Positions 1 through 10,490 of a DNA stretch of 64,000 nt are shown piece after piece. Numbering within the stretch: position 1 is the stretch's first letter; each line of letters starts with the position of its first letter. This stretch comes from Bidens hawaiensis (lineage: Eukaryota > Streptophyta > Magnoliopsida > Asterales > Asteraceae): NCBI GenBank assembly GCA_021521415.1, contig JAIQDT010003828.1, positions 163,501 to 227,500 on the forward strand, read 5' to 3'. The notes beneath the pieces were generated by a model. The model was given only the letters and a program-made list of their open reading frames with translations. It had not been told where the DNA came from and searched no databases. The translations under genes and the position numbers were made by a program.

Positions 1-299
1 ATAACATACAGTTTGGGTTTTAAACAAATTAGTTGACTTGTATTTATATTGAACTTATATATAAATTGTGTACACTCAGAAACTTAATATCGTAAAGTTA
101 TTATGTTTAAATTGTAAGTTTAATTATAGAACACTAGCTTTTTTTACCCCGCGTGTTGCCACGAAAACACAACTTGGTTGAATCAAAGTATATGCGCATT
201 TGTAGTTCGTTTGCAGTATTACAAACCGATAACAAATTCAAAATGACCGAAGTTTAAGAAACCTAGATAAGTTAAAAGAGTAAGTTCTGCATTCATATT

Positions 300-513
300 A
301 CATACTAAATAACCCCATTAATTATGATACAATAAAGGTGGGTTTGAAGCAAGGTCCCAACCCAAATGCTCTATTACGTACTAAATAACCCTATTTATTA
401 TGATCCAATAAAGTCGGGTTTGAAGTAGTGTCCATCCCAAATGTGATACCCCATTTATTATGATACAATAAAGTCGGGTTTGAAGTCGCGTCCCATCCCA
501 AATGTGATACCGA
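300..513. repeat. Short tandem repeat, about 3 units
   Basis: Three imperfect copies of a 55-75 bp unit follow one another. Each contains an ATTATGATACAATAAAG-like core, a GGGTTTGAAG segment and a CCCAAATG end, starting near 312, 388 and 449. The short minus-strand ORF across them is a by-product of the repeat. No transposon ends or target-site duplication were seen. Confidence 0.7.
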
Positions 514-1675
514 CTCTTGATTTGGCTATCTTTCCCGTGGAATGGATTGTCCTGAAATAGCATTTAAACACCATTAGCATTGCTTAAGTGAGTTTAGACA
601 AATATATAAATTAAACCTAAGTCACCCACACCAAGGATTCATGTTAAAACATCAAAATACAATTTTTTTATACATTGTTATGGCCATCTACATTGCTGCT
701 GTAGTGTTGTACCTATTCATGGCTCTGTACAACCCATGTACACTTCTGGTACATGTTTTACACCCATTTTATTCTTCTTGATCTTGCAAATCAAAATATG
801 AATTGTTCACTAACATCTTGAAATATAAAAAACGATGATACTAAAGTAGCAATATCCAAATCTACCCAAATCAACATATAATTTATGAAAATCATCTTCC
901 TGAACCACAAATCACAAATAAAAATAATAATTAAGAGGGTAAATTACAAAAAAGACATAATAATTAAGTAAATTTATTAACCTACACATCAATAGCAGGT
1001 CTTTAGATGCATTCCTAGAATGATCAGTTTGAGCAGAAGCTTCCATGGTCTTTTTGTCATGATGGATTTATCGATTTCGCCGGATGATGGGGCAGGCAAT
1101 TACATTAGGAATAGATTTAGGGCATCATCTATTGCAACAAAACAGATCTCAAATGAGTGTACACTCATCATCATCGAAACCGACATAACAACCAAACACA
1201 GTGTCAACAAATCAACATCAAAGTGGAATAGATCTCAGATGGCTATACACGCATCATCATTGAACCAACATAAAAACGTAATTCAATAACAAATCGTGGT
1301 GCGGGTTATGAGTTTGCAGGTAAGGGATGTTATAAAACATACTAAACAACTCAAAGTCATGGCTGCATCTGTTTGCTTTTTTCAAGCCACGTCAGTTGCC
1401 ATGCCAAGAACAAAACATCATCATCGTGGATTTAAAAGACTTCAAGTAAACCCCAAAATAGTTTATAGTTCTACACAATGAAGTTAATAAAAAAGGAATC
1501 TATTGCAAGCAACCACAAATCTTAACAAATGTACACTCATCATCATAGATTGTAAGATACGCATAAGAACTGGTTAGAGTAGAACAGTACCAAAATGAGA
1601 GTGAATGAATTTGATAATCCCCAAACCAGTTTACGCAATGAAGTTAAATGGGGTATCAACCAATGCAGAAAGTTA
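514..1675. other. Intergenic DNA, no gene recognised
   Basis: This AT-rich stretch has only short open frames with no recognisable protein. A phrase containing TACACTCATCATCAT recurs near 1160 and 1528, with a weaker copy near 1245, so part of the region is old, diverged duplication. It may be decayed sequence around the neighbouring PPR relic. I see no promoter, RNA gene or transposon boundary. Confidence 0.5.
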
Positions 1676-1806
1676 ATTTCGTTCAAGCATTTCATCAAAC
1701 ACCTTGTGAGCATCTTCCAGATCACCCGATTCAACATAAATTTCCAGAACCGTGGTCCAGCAAATCACATTTCAAATATTCTTGTTGCAAAACTTCAAAC
1801 CCTAGT
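1676..1806 (-). pseudogene. Relic of a pentatricopeptide-repeat (PPR) gene
   Basis: On the minus strand one frame reads a stretch ending in YVESGDLEDAHKVFDEMLERN and then a stop. This is the typical join of two PPR motifs in plant organellar RNA-binding proteins, where the end of one helix pair is followed by '..GDLEDAxKVFDEMxERN'. Only about 30-40 residues survive. An in-frame stop lies a little upstream, and the downstream sequence to about 1100 has no coherent reading frame. PPR proteins are normally several hundred residues long, so this is a truncated relic and not a gene. It is the only host-gene-like coding signal I recognise in the window. Confidence 0.5.
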
Positions 1807-2230
1807 TTAATAGCTAGTGTTAAAACACGCATCCCCAATTGAAAATCTCCCCGCCACCGTAAACGGCAGTTCCCGGCAACAACTCTCATGTCACCACGGG
1901 AAACTGCACAACGTTATACGACCGGCGGCTAGACGAAAGAATTCAAATTCAATCGACTATGAAGAAGCCCTAATTTAAAGAATGATCAAGTAACCAACAT
2001 GGGGCTCTGTACTAACCGATTGACAAGTCAACGAAGCCAGAGAGTTGAGTTATGTGTATAACACAGAAGAAGACACATGTGGAGTTGGCCTGCTATTGCA
2101 CGAACAAATGACGGAGGAAGGCCACGAGTCCCAACAGGTGGCAACATCAGCACGCAGTAAGCAATCGTACAACATGCATGAAAACTGATAGCAGTAGAAC
2201 AGTATCAAAATGAGAGTGACAATGAACTTT

Positions 2231-2269
<39 letters not shown>

Positions 2270-2704
2270 CTTATCAATTACGATACGCGTGAAGGAATGA
2301 TTTTATTTTATGATGTAGTCAAAGATTAAAACGAGATAGTTAACACCAATGATGAACGACAATACCAAAATATAATTTAAGTTACAATAATATTATAGGT
2401 TCTCTCCATGTTTAATCAAGTTTATAGATGATCGTTTCAAACCCCGGTCATACATTTTTCCTGCAGCCTCTTGCGACAACAAGATCTGTTGTTGGGATAT
2501 TGCAAACAGCGAACCCAACAACACCATGAACAACAGAGGTTGTGATAACACTGGGTTGTACATTATTTGAACTGAATTTTCACAATTTGGGCCTGGGTTA
2601 AAAAACATAGTGATGTCATTTGGTAATTGGAACAAGTTGAGGAGATCTGGTGGGGGATTTGAGTGAGTAATAGTTGTTATCAGCGTTCCCCATTTGATTT
2701 CCGG
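1807..2704. other. Intergenic DNA with AT microsatellite
   Basis: No gene is recognised here. An (AT)n microsatellite of about 35 bp lies near 2235-2268. The phrase AGTAGAACAGTA(T/C)CAAAATGAG occurs near 2190 and also near 1577, showing a local duplication that links this stretch to the PPR relic. A minus-strand open frame of 80 codons at 2393-2635 has no recognisable motif and no supporting context. Confidence 0.5.
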
Positions 2705-2922
2705 TAGGGACGAGCTAGGGATGGTACCAGTACCGATACCAAAGATCCAGATCCCAAAAATTTGAAGTATTCGGTACCGGTATCGAAATATTTGGTTCAG
2801 TACCGGTATTTTGTGTAAATTTCAAGAAATAACGGTACCGTACCGATACCAAAAACTAAAAACTTGGCACCGATTCGGTGTTGGTACCAAATTAGTACCA
2901 GTATCGAAAATGCTCATCCCTA
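2705..2922. mobile_element. hAT-like MITE rich in GGTACC
   Basis: The left end reads TAGGGACGAGC (2705-2715) and the right end GCTCATCCCTA (2912-2922), inverted repeats matching at 10 of 11 positions. The 8 bp outside each end are ATTTCCGG and ATTTCAGT, a 6/8 match that could be a decayed hAT target-site duplication. The interior is filled with GGTACC/GGTATCG palindromic words and has no transposase. The composition resembles the larger hAT element at 14122-14872. Confidence 0.6.
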
Positions 2923-3721
2923 ATTTCAGTTGACTTGGTGGTCGATTTGATGATCAATTTTGATGTTCATGAGGCGTGGGTGGTGAAGGTGATCTCTATT
3001 CATATTCATTTCTCTTCATTTCTCTATAAATTAGCGACAGTCTAAATTGCATATGTTAATAGATACAGGGTTGCAAATTGCAAGGGTATAACTGTTCTTT
3101 CACAAAAAAACTAACTTTAGGTTCACGGCGGGGCCCCAATTTTGCAGAAAAAGGGCCACCAAAGGAGCCTTATCTCGAAAATGGCCACCACGAGGTTGAA
3201 AACTGCGTTTTGAGTTTCATCACAGGGACCATAAACTGCAACTAACTCTTATTTTTATTGTTATTATAATTATAAATTATTGCCAATGTTATAATATATA
3301 ATTAAATATGAGGTAATACAAAGGCCATAATATATATCAATGGATTAATAGAATTAATGCAAGAACTTCATGTTTACTTTGAACTAGTAAATGGTCCGGC
3401 GTTGTGGTGAGAGCGTTGATACACGTTAACCAATGCTTCATGATGGTATATTGATAAAATTTAAAGTTGCTATAGTTTAATTTTTTACGCGTTTTGATGA
3501 CTCTGGTGTTCAGAAAATTATATCGAAACGTAGATAAATTCTTTTGACTGGCTAAATGTTACACTACACATAAATTGAACTCTTGACCTCCTATCTAATA
3601 CCATAAGCACCCTACCACCCTACCAAAGTAGGAAACGTAAATAGAAATAAGGATGCATTCATATAAAATTAAGGTTTTTTGTGAAAAAAAATGTATTGAA
3701 TAATATTTATATCGAAGTGTA
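2923..3721. other. Intergenic DNA left of the Athila element
   Basis: No gene is recognised. Around 3560-3640, read on the minus strand, there is a weak tRNA-like phrase (GGTATTAG then GAGTTCAA), which might be a decayed SINE, but no clear A box or poly-A tail allows a call. The stretch ends where the Athila 5' LTR begins at 3722. Confidence 0.4.
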
Positions 3722-3903
3722 TGATGTATATAAATTTATACATCTTTTCAACACTAAAATATCTCCAAAATAGCTTAATATCTGCAATAATATTAGAATA
3801 AATAACTACCAATGTTAATAATTTCCATTTCCATGTATATATAGCCCTAAGGAATAAAACAAGCTATATACGAAAAAAAACGGAGGAAAAAATGTGAAAA
3901 CCA

Positions 3904-4290
3904 ATGTAACACACCCCATGGTGAAACAAGGCATGACCATGTTACAAACATACAAGGAAAAGACAAAATTCAGAAGTCACAATGTGGCCATGTTGACAAC
4001 AACACCCCCATGTTGAAAGTACAAGAGGAAAAGACAAAATAGAAGATTCTGAAACTCAACACGGCCATGTTGACATTAGCACGCCCCATGTTGATAGTAC
4101 AAGAGGAAAAGACAAAAGAGAAGCTTCCAGGATCACCCACGGCCGTGTTGACTCCCAACACGGGCCGTGTTCTCTCTTTTGTTGTAGTTTTCGATAGCGG
4201 GCATTTAACACAATCAGACAAAAGGATCAACACAGTCGTGCCCAGGTCAACACGGGCCGTGTTGAGAGCCCAACTCAGCATATACATTGA
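3904..4290 (+). promoter_or_regulatory. Paired CACGG palindrome module in the Athila LTR
   Basis: About ten related words of the form CACGGCC(A/G)TGTTGA or ACACGGGCCGTGTT occur here, mostly in pairs a dozen or so bases apart. A spacer containing GTACAAGAGGAAAAGACAAA repeats between pairs, giving a unit near 80 bp. The last word, ending at 4264, is followed 16 bp later by TATACAT (4281-4287). The position inside U3 suggests an upstream promoter element. Similar modules precede open frames at 34050, 32450 and 25400. Function is inferred from position only. Confidence 0.6.
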
Positions 4291-4674
4291 ATGTTCATCC
4301 ACCACATTCTATACACACTTGGGGACTTGAAGGATCACTTAATACACTTCACCCACTTGCTTTCACCACCATTTATAAGGAAATTATTCCATCAATCCAA
4401 CCTTTGAAGATCAAAGAGATTAAGCTCTTGGGAGAAGTCATTAGCATCAAATATTAGTCATCCGAATTGCTTAGATTGAATAAATATGATCATGTTTGTA
4501 TCTATTACTTTGATGTATAACATTATGCTTAGTATTTGTTAAACTTTTATAGTACCATCTTGGTTTATAATTAATCTTAATGATGTTTAATGATATTGGT
4601 AAAAAATGTGATTGGTTTATAAAAAGTAAAGGTTATGTTGTAATTATTACTTGATGAGGAATGTTAAAACACTC

Positions 4675-4925
4675 TTAAAAGATATACCAAGTGTCGAGCT
4701 TGACGATAATTCGAGGAATACAACTCTTGTGAGGCCTTGGTTAATAAGATATGAACCTTAAAAGAGACACCAAGAGCCGAGCTTGACGATAAGCTGGGGA
4801 ACTGCCAATCTTGTGAGGTCTTGGTTGATAAAATGTAAATCTTAAAAGAGATGCCAAGTACCGAGCTTAATGATAAGCCGGTGGACTACTATTCTTGTAA
4901 AGGCTTGGTTGATGGAAACATAAAT
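4675..4925 (+). repeat. Three 83-84 bp tandem repeats in the Athila LTR
   Basis: Units begin with TTAAAAGA at 4675, 4758 and 4842. Each contains CCAAG..CCGAGCTT(G/A)A(C/T)GATAA and ends with CTTGGTT(A/G)AT. The copies differ at many positions, so the array is old. It lies downstream of the TATA-like site and would be in the transcribed part of the LTR. Confidence 0.8.
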
Positions 4926-5846
4926 CCTAATATGAACATGGACAAAATAAAATATTAGTGGTAATTGATCATCTTTAAAATGAGAATGTGACAATGTTGT
5001 GAAAACAGATTGTTGACATTAATCCACTAAAATTGGTTGACTACTTGTGATGTGAGTGGGCAACATAATCTATTTAAAACAACTCTTGGATGGTTATTGC
5101 ATGAGTTGTATAATTTTTCAAGAGTTGTGTGGGTTTATATTTGTTAATTCAAGGTTTAGCTTTTACGACTTAACTAATTTTAATTGATATTTTAAGTATA
5201 ATACAAATGTTATGTTTACTAAAATATCAAAAACAATACACTGAGTAATGTAAGGTATTGTCTCATCTTTAAAGTAACCTATCTTATAAATACTTAATAT
5301 GAACCACTTGTTTACATAAGATGATATTTTAGCAGAGATCATTAAGTTATGCATATCTCTTCCTTTAATCATAGAATAACATGACTTAGAAATAGGGTGT
5401 TATTCCCACATTTAATTACCAAAGTAAGTTTATATCACATGTTTACCAATTAACCGTTAAACCAAGTCAAGAGGAGTTTTAATAGAGATAGTAAACTTAT
5501 ATCATTGATCATCTCTAAAAACTATAAAAACCCAAAAATATTGCTTTTTAATTTATGCTTTAAAATTTCTCTTAAATTTCCTTCTAAAATTAAAACTACT
5601 ATGATGCTACTTCTGTTAAAATAAATACAACGATTTAGTAGTAAAAATCAAACAAGTGTGTCCGTGGATCGATACTTGGTTCTTACCAATATTATACAGC
5701 ATATACGATAGGTACACTTGCCTATTTGTGAGTGGTTTAGTTAATATAAAAATCATTTTTATAAATTTAAAACTCGATTTTGTGTGAAACAAACCTTTTG
5801 AAATACTAACAACTTTTCATACCCACCACGCAACACATCAAGTTTT

Positions 5847-5866
5847 TGGCGCCGCTGTCGGGGACA
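5847..5866 (+). other. Primer-binding site, tRNA-Asp type
   Basis: TGGCGCCGCTGTCGGGGACA closely matches the complement of the 3' end of plant tRNA-Asp, which Athila-lineage elements use to prime reverse transcription. Two bases differ from the usual form. It follows the LTR end by about 6 bp and fixes the sense of Athila A as +. Confidence 0.85.
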
Positions 5867-6065
5867 CACTGTGAATTTTTACAAACAATCCGAGTATTTA
5901 TAAAACCATTTTTTTATATTTCATATATTAAAAACTTATCTGAAAGAATAAAAATATTTTTCTATCTTATTTATTTTTAATTTTATCCATTTAGTTTTAT
6001 AAGTTGCTTAGTTTATCTTAGTTTTAGTTGTGCTATTAGATCTTTTTTACTTTCCTTAGTAGTGT

Positions 6066-6518
6066 ATGTCCTCTACATCTACTTCCAAACTCGTTTCACC
6101 ATTTTCTGAACACGAACGCCACTTTCACCGAAGAACACACACTTGGGCACGAAAAGCAACCATAGGAGTTAAGGACGAACCGTAAGAAGATACAACAACC
6201 GAGGAGAACCAAGAAGATCCTATGATGGCAGAACTATACAATGAGCTAAACATTAGCCAATATGAGAAGCCGACACTTGACAGATATGACAATAATTTTG
6301 CACCACCCGAAATTCTTGCAAACTTCGAAATCAAATCTAGTGCCATTCTTGTGATTGAAAACTATGTCCAATTTCATGGACTTCTCGATGAAGATCCTTT
6401 ATCTCATATTTCCCGATTCCTTCAAATATGTGGAACTTTCAAAATCTAAAATTGCTTTGAAGATTAAGCTTGACTTAAACAATTCTCATTTTAGCTTTGA
6501 GGCCAAGCCTAGGAATGG
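6066..6518 (+). pseudogene. Athila A gag, N-terminal part
   Basis: An ATG at 6066 begins a serine-rich leader followed by ARKATIGVKDEP, then an in-frame stop at 6183. The same frame continues with MMAELYNELN at 6222 and the conserved core FHGLLDEDPLSHISRFLQIC. The capsid/nucleocapsid polyprotein of Athila elements normally continues without a break. Here the frame is lost after 6449 and interrupted by the solo LTR at 6524. The FHGL..DPLSHISRF block is also present in Athila B at about 32200-32280 on the other strand. Gag forms the cytoplasmic virus-like particle. This copy is inactive. Confidence 0.8.
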
Positions 6519-6712
6519 CTTGATGTAACATCCCGAAAATCCCAAAATAATATTAATTATATTATTTAATAATAGACGGAAAGTTACTCGGGTTATCAGG
6601 AAATAAATAAAAGAATATAGGTTGGTATGGGTCGGGCTAGTGTCGGGTAATGGACGTGGGTTATGGACTTGGATTAATTGAGATGGGTTAAATGAGAATG
6701 GGATTTCAGGGA

Positions 6713-6720
6713 TATAAATA
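6713..6720 (+). promoter_or_regulatory. TATA box of solo LTR 1
   Basis: TATAAATA lies about 190 bp into the LTR. The same GATATAAATACCCC or GTATAAATACCCC context occurs in solo LTR 2 (near 46236) and in both LTRs of the full element (near 17145 and 24355, minus strand). The conservation marks the U3 promoter and implies a transcribed LTR portion of about 2 kb. Confidence 0.75.
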
Positions 6721-7054
6721 CCCCCAAAACCCCAAAATACCTTCATTTCCATCATTTTTCCTAAACACACACATACACACACACCAAGCACACCCAAAAC
6801 CGCCGCCGGCCGGGCCGAGAAAGAAGGAAGGATCGAGCGAGGTCCGGGTAAGAGAGAAAGATTAGTGGTGATACCAAGATAAACGAGATCCAAACAAGCT
6901 CAAAAGGTATGATTCTTGATCTTGGAAGTTTAAAGATCCGAGCTTTTAGTGTATAAACGACCGAAAATGGTCGGGAAGTGTAGTGGGTGGTATTGAACCT
7001 TAACAAGGGTGTTAAAATCGCCCGAAATGTTGATCAGAAACCGAAACAGTGGAC

Positions 7055-7385
7055 ATCTGGGCAACTTCGCCTTCATCTGGGCAACTTCGCCTTCAAGCGA
7101 TGAACTTCGCCTGCAAGCTAAGTTCGCCTGATGAACTTCGCCTGCAAGCTAAGTTCGCCTGATGGCAACTTCGCTGTAAAGTTAAGTTCGCCTAACTGGT
7201 AACTTCGCCTGAGGCCAAGTTCGCCTGATGATAACTTCGCCTGAAGCCAAGTTCGCCTGATGGCAACTTCGCTGTAAAGCTAAGTTCGCCTAGCTCGTAA
7301 CTTCGCCTACAGCTAAGTTCGCCTAAGGTTAACTTCGCCTAGAGCTAAGTTCGCCCGAGGGTTAACTTCGCCTAAAGCCAAGTTT
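7055..7385 (+). repeat. AACTTCGCCT minisatellite in solo LTR 1
   Basis: About twenty short units alternate AACTTCGCCT and AAGTTCGCCT with 6-8 bp spacers such as GCAAGCT or GATGGC, giving a repeat of roughly 32-34 bp. Solo LTR 2 has the same array at 46795-47040. The full Tekay-type element has a different minisatellite at the corresponding place. Confidence 0.85.
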
Positions 7386-7540
7386 GATTAGAAAATAAAT
7401 TATAAAGCGATAAGTTAAAGTAAGCTAATACTAGGCCACCAGATTAGATCAGACGAGTATTGATACGTGTAACTTGTACAGTCAGCCGAGCTCAGATAGA
7501 GAAGGGATTTACAGCTATCAGAAAAAGAAGCAGAATTCAG

Positions 7541-7716
7541 GTGAGTTTCTAGCCCCATTTACGTGTTACGTTTTCGGGGTTGTGTGCATACTCAATATGT
7601 TTGTCAATACACTTATCCTAAGAGATAAGTGTATGCCTTATATGGATAATGTGAAATATATGAATGATTGCTTGATGGTACGTGAACGATCTTCGGATAT
7701 TGCACGTACTGTTAGG
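7541..7716 (+). ncRNA. Conserved structured leader segment in the Tekay-type LTR
   Basis: In order: CAGGTGAGT (7541-7549), a 5'-splice-site-like word; AGCCCC pairing with GGGGTT; ATACACTTATC (7607-7617) pairing with GATAAGTGTAT (7624-7634) over a 6-base loop; and TACGTG pairing with CACGTA around a CTTCGGATATTG loop segment. All four recur in order in solo LTR 2 and in both LTRs of the full element. In solo LTR 2 the long stem is ATACACTTACC/GGTAAGTGTAT, a compensatory pair change. This is the best conserved part of an otherwise quickly changing LTR. An RNA-level role is inferred. Confidence 0.5.
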
Positions 7717-8074
7717 TTGCAGCGCTAAGAATAAGGTAAGTATGTTATGTATGTTTATGTGTATGAACATGATAGAGATAATAGAAGAAAGAAATGATAA
7801 CGTATGGTTGTATGGTTACGAAGAGGGTACCGAGCCCTAGTACTACTCGAGGAACGTAGGGCGTAATGCTCTTTATAACGTAAGATATGAAAGTAAGATA
7901 ATACTAAAGAAAGTAAGAAAGTATGAACGAAAGGATATAATTTTATGTGTATGCCTTATATGGATAATGTGAAATATATGAATGATTGCTTGATGGTACG
8001 TGAACGATCTTCGGATATTGCACGTATCGTCAAGGGAAGTGACTAGCTCCTTACATGGATATTAAATAATAAAG

Positions 8075-8300
8075 TATAGTGTCCTTTTATGGAAGGTATA
8101 GTGTTCCTTTTATGGAAGGTATAGTGTTCCTTTTATGGATAGTATAGTGTTCCTTTTATGGAAGGTATAGTGTTCCTTTTATGGAAGGTATAGTGTTCCT
8201 TTTATGGAAGGTATAGTGTTCCTTTTATGGTAGGTATAGTGTTCCTTTTATGGATAGTAGAGTGCTCCTTCTATGGATAGTATAGTGTTCCTCCTATGGA
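8075..8300 (+). repeat. TATAGTGTTCCTTTTATGGA minisatellite
   Basis: About nine units of 24-27 bp built on TATAGTGTTCCTTTTATGGA run in tandem. At the equivalent place, solo LTR 2 has an unrelated GATCAGACCCTAATAATATCT array and the full element has an AGGGTACCGAGCCCTAATAA array. Confidence 0.85.
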
Positions 8301-8751
8301 AAGTATATATATGGTAGGGTAATGGTAATGGTTCTTTTAATAGATATTACGTGACGATCCTCCTATGGATATTTATACAAGGTTAAGGTAGTAATATGTG
8401 TCTTCGGATACGGGAAGTAATATATGAGAATAGATTGTATGTTGCCTGATTAACTAGAACTCACTCAGCGTAGCTGACTTTTAGTATGCACGCAGGTGAG
8501 TCCATTACAGAGCTAGCAAGAGGATGATGCATGGCATGGATTGAACGGCTGGCATCTGAAGAAAGAAGTAAAGATGTTTTGAATATAAGTTTTGTGTTAT
8601 GGTATCGAAGAAAGGATTTAATGTTTTGTAACAAATGATTGATGTTTTATATTCCGCGAAAAGTTTTAATAAACTCTGATTTTGAAGGACTGTGTTTATG
8701 AGTAAATCCGACGCTAAAGTAGGGCTACCGGGTTCGGGGCCTTACACTTGA

Positions 8752-9570
8752 ATCCCTACCATTTTGTGCCATCACCAATTGGAATCAGATGGTTGAGCAA
8801 TTGCTTCAAAAATACTTTCCATGAGACAAAACTTCCAAGTATCGAGCCACCAGCATCACCAGATTCCTAACCAATGAAGATGAGTCACTAGTACTACACG
8901 CAGCATAGGAGAGATACAAAAGTATTCTTCGACAATATCCACACCATGGATTGTACAAGTGGCTTCAAGTCCAAAATTTCTTCTACGCTTAAACTAGTCA
9001 AAACAAACAAGCAAACAATCAGATCGCTGGTGGTGATCTTGGAACCAAATCTCCGAATGAGGCAATCGAGATCGTGGAGAAAGCTGCCAAGAAAATCTTT
9101 GCATATAACCCAACTCGATCAATCCAATCACACAAAGGCATACACCATGTTGACAATAGCACCTTTATATCTGTACACTTCGAGGAACTCTCGAAGAAAT
9201 TCGAACAACTTCAGTCTAGGCCGGTCAAAGCAAAAGTAAAGTGTGACAGGTATGAGGGAGATCACAAGGTCAAAAACTGCCAAAGTATGACCATCGAAGA
9301 ATATGATTTCGTAGGTCGATGGAATAACATGTATGGCAACACTTATAGCCCTAGTTGGAGAAATCATCCTAACTTCATCTGGATGTATGGAGCCAACAAT
9401 CAAGATCCACCTGGCTTTGATAAACAACCTTTCAATCAAAACAAACCCTCTTAATCTAAACCTCCATACAAGAACCAAGATGCAAGTCCTAGCCAACAAC
9501 CAATGGAGGATCTACGATGGAGACTCTTCTGATGCAACTCATAGAAAGCATTGAAGCTTCGAACAAATTG
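8752..9570 (+). pseudogene. Athila A gag, C-terminal part
   Basis: The frame resumes after the solo LTR with ITNWNQMVEQLLQKYFP, matching ITNWDQMVEQFILKYFPPDK in Athila B. It continues through ERYKS and QYPHHGLYKWLQVQNF. An open segment at 9074-9454 holds KKIFAYNP..., a degenerate zinc knuckle CDRYEGDHKVKNC in which the second cysteine is tyrosine, and a PSWRNHPNF motif shared with Athila B. Several in-frame stops occur (for example after YFP and at 9455), so the protein is broken. Confidence 0.75.
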
Positions 9571-10490
9571 ACCGAATAATTATTCTTGGAGAACGAAGTG
9601 GAGCTAAGGAGCCAGAAGGTTTCTTTGCAAACATCGAAAACCAAGTAGGTCAGTTAATCTAGCTACTTTTCGAGAGACAGCCTGGAGTTCTTCCTAGTAA
9701 CACAGTTACTAACCCGAACGGTCAAGCCAATGCCCTAACCTTAAGAAGTGGCAGAACTGCTACAAAAAATTCAAAAGTCACACCTATCCAATCTGAAGGT
9801 GAGGCTGAGGTTCTTGACACACTCGATCATCAACCAAAACAAACTACTCCTAAACCTGTCAAAGAACCTGTGAAACCATATGTTCCACTCATTTCTTGTC
9901 CAGCCCGACTGAAATAGGAAAAGATGGATATAATATGTCAAATTCCTAAAACTCTTTTAAGAAATTTCATATTAACCTTCCATCAATAGAAGCCATTTCC
10001 CAAATGCCAAAATATGTTAAGTTTTTAAAGGAAGTTATGTCCAACAAAAGGAAGCTAGAAAAACTATCACACATGATACTCAGTGAAGAATGCTCTGCTA
10101 TTCTCCAGAACAAGCTTCTAAAGAAGATGATTGACCCTGGAAGTTTCATTACCCGCAGCTTGATAGGATACTTGTTTCTCATCAATGCTTTCGCCGATCT
10201 AGGAGCTAGCATCAACTTAATGCCTTATACGATTTTCTCTAAGCCAGGACTTTGAGAACATAATCTAACCCGTATGAGCATTCGTCTAGCCGACAGATCA
10301 GTGAAATACCCTAGAGGCATAATTGAAAACATGTTAGTCAACATCGATATATTTGTCTTTCCAGTTGACTTCCTAATTCAAGACATGGATGAAGACAACT
10401 TTGTACCCCTTATCCTAGGAAGACCATTCTTAGCTACCAGTCGAGCACTCATAGATGTTGCACCGACAAACTCACTCTCAGGGTAGAGGA
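9571..10490 (+). pseudogene. Athila A gag-pro linker and aspartic protease
   Basis: ALTLRSG near 9735 is the usual linker before the Athila protease. MPKYVKFLKEVMSNKRKLEKL starts at 10004, followed by LSEECSAILQNKL and the active-site motif ADLGASINLMPY (catalytic Asp in DLGAS). After a stop at 10253 the frame continues at 10274 with DMDEDNFVPLILGRPFLATSRALIDV, the conserved C-terminal protease strand. The protease cleaves Gag-Pol in the particle. The active-site Asp is intact here, unlike Athila B, but the frame is interrupted. Confidence 0.75.

Larger units (their letters stand above)
3722..5840 (+). mobile_element. Athila A, 5' LTR
   Basis: The start is placed at TGATGTATAT because the same 52 bp recur, with 4 differences, at 60314-60365 immediately after a polypurine tract, which is where a 3' LTR must begin. 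The right end is just upstream of the PBS at 5847, at a CA near 5836-5840; it is uncertain by a few bases. Length is about 2.1 kb. It contains the CACGG palindrome module (3904-4268), a TATA-like TATACAT at 4281, and an 83-84 bp tandem array (4675-4925). Athila elements are Ty3/gypsy retrotransposons of plants, usually silenced and often pericentromeric. Confidence 0.75.
6524..8746 (+). mobile_element. Solo LTR 1 of the Tekay-type family
   Basis: The segment starts TGTAACATCCCG and ends GGGGCCTTACA. The 5 bp CTTGA occur on both sides (6519-6523 and 8747-8751), a clean target-site duplication. The host gag frame resumes directly afterwards. Length is 2223 bp. The ends and inner landmarks match the LTRs of the full element at 15206-24532 (opposite orientation) and solo LTR 2 at 46079-48360. 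There is no internal coding region, so the element was removed by LTR-LTR recombination. Sense is +. A TATA box (TATAAATA, 6713-6720) is near the left end, so most of this LTR would be transcribed leader. Confidence 0.92.

Noticed and set aside
2393..2635. 80-codon minus-strand ORF
   Set aside because: No recognisable motif, no transcript signals and no conserved neighbour; its length is within chance for AT-poor local sequence.
7474..7728. 84-codon + strand ORF
   Set aside because: It lies across the conserved hairpin segment of solo LTR 1, and the other LTR copies do not keep the frame.
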